Shown piece after piece: positions 52,208 through 53,708 of a DNA stretch of 53,708 nucleotides; positions within the stretch are counted from its first letter, which is position 1, and each line of letters starts with the position of its first letter. The position numbers and the translations under genes are program-made. Where the stretch lies: assembly GCA_035623335.1 (NCBI GenBank), contig DASPTQ010000282.1, forward strand, positions 1 through 53,708, read 5' to 3'. Source of the stretch: JAFAGX01 sp035623335 (GTDB taxonomy: Bacteria > Acidobacteriota > Terriglobia > Terriglobales > Acidobacteriaceae). A model generated the notes under the pieces. It was not told where the DNA came from. It searched no databases and was given only the letters and a program-made list of their open reading frames with translations.

Positions 52208-53500
52208 ATGTGTTACAGGATAGCGGGAATCGATGTACATAAAAAGATGTTAGCGGTAGTAGTAGCCGACGTGGAAGTCGAAGGCGAGTACGAGTTTGAA
52301 CGGCGTAAGTTTGGTAGCAACCCCGAGCATCTGCTATTGCTGTCCCAATGGCTGCGGGAACGGGAAGTAGAGGAAGTGGTGATGGAATCAACTGCGCAAT
52401 ATTGGCAGCCGGTTTGGGGAGCGCTGGAACGCTACTGGAGGCCGAGCTGCCAGAAACGAGAAGGGGCAGGACTGATGTCGGGAAAGCTGCATCTGGCACA
52501 GGCGCATTCCAATCGCGGGCGGCGGGGGCGAAAGAAAGATTTTCCGGACGCGGAACGACTGGTGAAACGGCTGGTAGCGCAGGAACTGGTGCTGAGCTTC
52601 GTGCCCGATCCGAAACAGCGACTGTGGCGCACGGTGACGCGCCGCAAGCTTCAGCTGAGGCGTCTGCGAGTGCGGATGCAGAACCAACTGGAGGCTCTGC
52701 TGGAAGAGGCCCAAATCAAGTTGTCCAGTTTCGTTTCCGATCTTCTGGGGGTCAGTGCGCGGCGTATGATGCACGCGATAGCCAATGGGGAAACCGATCC
52801 CGTAGTTCTGGCCGCTATGGCGGATAAACGCTTGCGGGCCACCTCGGCGCAGTTGTGCGACGCATTGGGCGCCTGCACCGAGCTAAACCCCGTCTACCGA
52901 CGGGTGCTCAAGATGGCGCTGGAGGAAGTGGAATTTGTCGAGCGGCAGATTGGCCAACTGGACCAGGAGATCGCGAATTTGCTTCGCCCGCACGAGGAGG
53001 CGGTGAAGCGGCTGGCAGTGGTACCGGGCCTGGGACCGGATTCGGCGCAGCAGATCATTGCCGAGGTCGGTCCTACCGCCGCCACCTTTCCTTCCGCCAA
53101 AGAGCTGTCTTCGTGGGTGGGAATATGCCCCGGTGACGACGAGAGCGCAGAAGTGAATCATAGCCACCGCTCGCCGAAGGGTAACCGGCAGATGCGGCGG
53201 CTTCTGAATCAAGCGGCCAACGCCGCGGTGAAGATGAAAGGATGCATCTTCCAGATCGTGTATCGCCGGCTAGTTCCGCGTATGGGACATAATCAAGCCA
53301 TCTGTGCGATTGCCCATCGGCTTTGTCGGTTAATTTGGATCCTTTTGCACCGGCAAGTGCTTTATGAGGAACGAGGTCCGGTGGTGACCGCAATATCGAG
53401 ACGAAGACGCACTGACAGAATGGTCCGCGAACTACGCAGGCTCGGTTACCGGGTCGAAACGGCGACCAGTCAACCCGTTCAGCTGGCTAATCCAGCATAA
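52208..53500 (+). CDS. IS110-family DEDD transposase/recombinase
   Basis: 430-residue recombinase that moves its element using a RuvC-like DEDD site and a serine nucleophile. D9 (GIDVHKK), E60 (VVMESTAQYW), and D111/D114 (KKDFPDAERL) give the tetrad with the +3 spacing typical of the family. The C-terminal Tnp domain has VPGLGPDSAQQIIAEVG, the ESA segment with S313 as likely nucleophile, and SPKGNRQMRRLLNQAANAA. A strong ribosome site (GGAGGAG) precedes the ATG. The protein is intact and may be active. Confidence 0.92.
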   Translation: MCYRIAGIDVHKKMLAVVVADVEVEGEYEFERRKFGSNPEHLLLLSQWLREREVEEVVMESTAQYWQPVWGALERYWRPSCQKREGAGLMSGKLHLAQAHSNRGRRGRKKDFPDAERLVKRLVAQELVLSFVPDPKQRLWRTVTRRKLQLRRLRVRMQNQLEALLEEAQIKLSSFVSDLLGVSARRMMHAIANGETDPVVLAAMADKRLRATSAQLCDALGACTELNPVYRRVLKMALEEVEFVERQIGQLDQEIANLLRPHEEAVKRLAVVPGLGPDSAQQIIAEVGPTAATFPSAKELSSWVGICPGDDESAEVNHSHRSPKGNRQMRRLLNQAANAAVKMKGCIFQIVYRRLVPRMGHNQAICAIAHRLCRLIWILLHRQVLYEERGPVVTAISRRRRTDRMVRELRRLGYRVETATSQPVQLANPA

Positions 53501-53501
53501 T

Positions 53502-53708
53502 GGGGACGTGATTTTCGACCCTGCTGATGAGAAAACCAGCGTACAAGCGCGACGCCGTAAGCAACCCACCTTGCCCAGCGCTGCCGGCCGACCCATGCGC
53601 GTCGAACACGAGTATTTCCGAGAGGGCGCATGGACCTATTTGGCGGCTTGGGACGTGCATCGTGCCAAACTTTTCGGACACTGCGAAAAGCAAAGCGGCA
53701 TTGCTCCT
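53502..53708 (+). pseudogene. IS630-family transposase, internal fragment cut by the window edge
   Basis: An open frame without stop from 53502 to the end of the window encodes a piece of an IS630 DDE transposase: ADEKTSVQARRRKQPTLP, RPMRVEHEYFREGAWTYLAAWDVHRAKLFGHC and EKQSGIAP. This is the central catalytic region; the first 150 or so residues are missing, so the gene is 5'-truncated by the IS110 element. The frame may continue intact to the right. Its join to the IS110 stop codon leaves no more than about 25 bp for the IS110 right end. Confidence 0.75.

Larger units (their letters stand above)
51960..53510 (+). mobile_element. IS110-family insertion sequence (boundaries approximate)
   Basis: Element with one DEDD transposase gene, a 5' non-coding stretch of about 245 bp and almost no 3' non-coding DNA, the layout of the IS110 subgroup. 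The left edge is set where ridA homology stops; the right edge where IS630 homology begins. A 9-nt inverted match (GAAAATCAC at 51993-52001, GTGATTTTC at 53508-53516) may be subterminal. No target duplication is expected in this family and none is seen. Confidence 0.75.

Overview
The window is about 60% G+C and looks like a chromosomal segment of an Acidobacteriota member (class Terriglobia, Koribacter-like). This is an inference from protein style, the pilMNOPQ cluster, a sedolisin with a large activation domain, and many exported small proteins of unknown function; no rRNA or other taxonomic marker is present.

Layout. 1-2.3 kb: ECF sigma factor, its zinc-finger anti-sigma partner and an exported DUF3106-like protein. 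2.3-5.1 kb (minus): proline dehydrogenase, thioredoxin reductase and an exported unknown. 5.6-13.5 kb (plus): HAD phosphatase, aspS, mutL, an AlkZ-like winged-helix protein and a secreted M13 metallopeptidase. 13.5-23.5 kb: a looser accessory stretch with exported unknowns, a barrel-less POTRA protein, a decayed small gene, a beta-helix protein, a VOC protein, a transglutaminase-like protein and DoxX. 24-29.5 kb: an excisionase-type HTH gene and the type IV pilus operon pilMNOPQ, ending in a strong terminator. 29.6-38.3 kb: M24 peptidase, accB, accC, thiE, two abutting APC permeases and the fused NAD(P)HX epimerase/dehydratase. 38.5-43.8 kb: PilZ protein, S53 peptidase, tsaE, a DUF1579-like protein and fabI. 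43.8-47.3 kb (minus): MFS transporter and two glycosyltransferases. 47.5-51.6 kb: TPR protein, Pro-rich exported protein and DUF885 hydrolase.

The right end is mobile. ridA stops abruptly at about 51960. There follow about 245 bp of structured non-coding DNA, an IS110-family DEDD transposase (52208-53500), and directly after its stop codon an internal piece of an IS630-family transposase that runs off the window. The non-coding stretch has the position and size of an IS110 bridge RNA. It carries an 11-nt copy of the sequence at the ridA/IS junction, which would fit a target-binding guide, and an 8/9 match to the right end of the IS, which could fit a donor guide. The two flanks (ridA and IS630) do not belong together, so a rearrangement or an assembly join at a repeat is likely.

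A second theme is transcription signals. Five genes (POTRA protein, M24 peptidase, pilZ, tsaE, fabI) lack a convincing Shine-Dalgarno sequence and have a TANNNT or TATAAT-like hexamer 5-8 nt before the start codon, suggesting leaderless mRNAs. Other genes have textbook GGAGG sites. Several hairpins sit at regulatory positions: at the thiE start codon, over the transposase ribosome site, upstream of the S53 gene, and before the pil operon.
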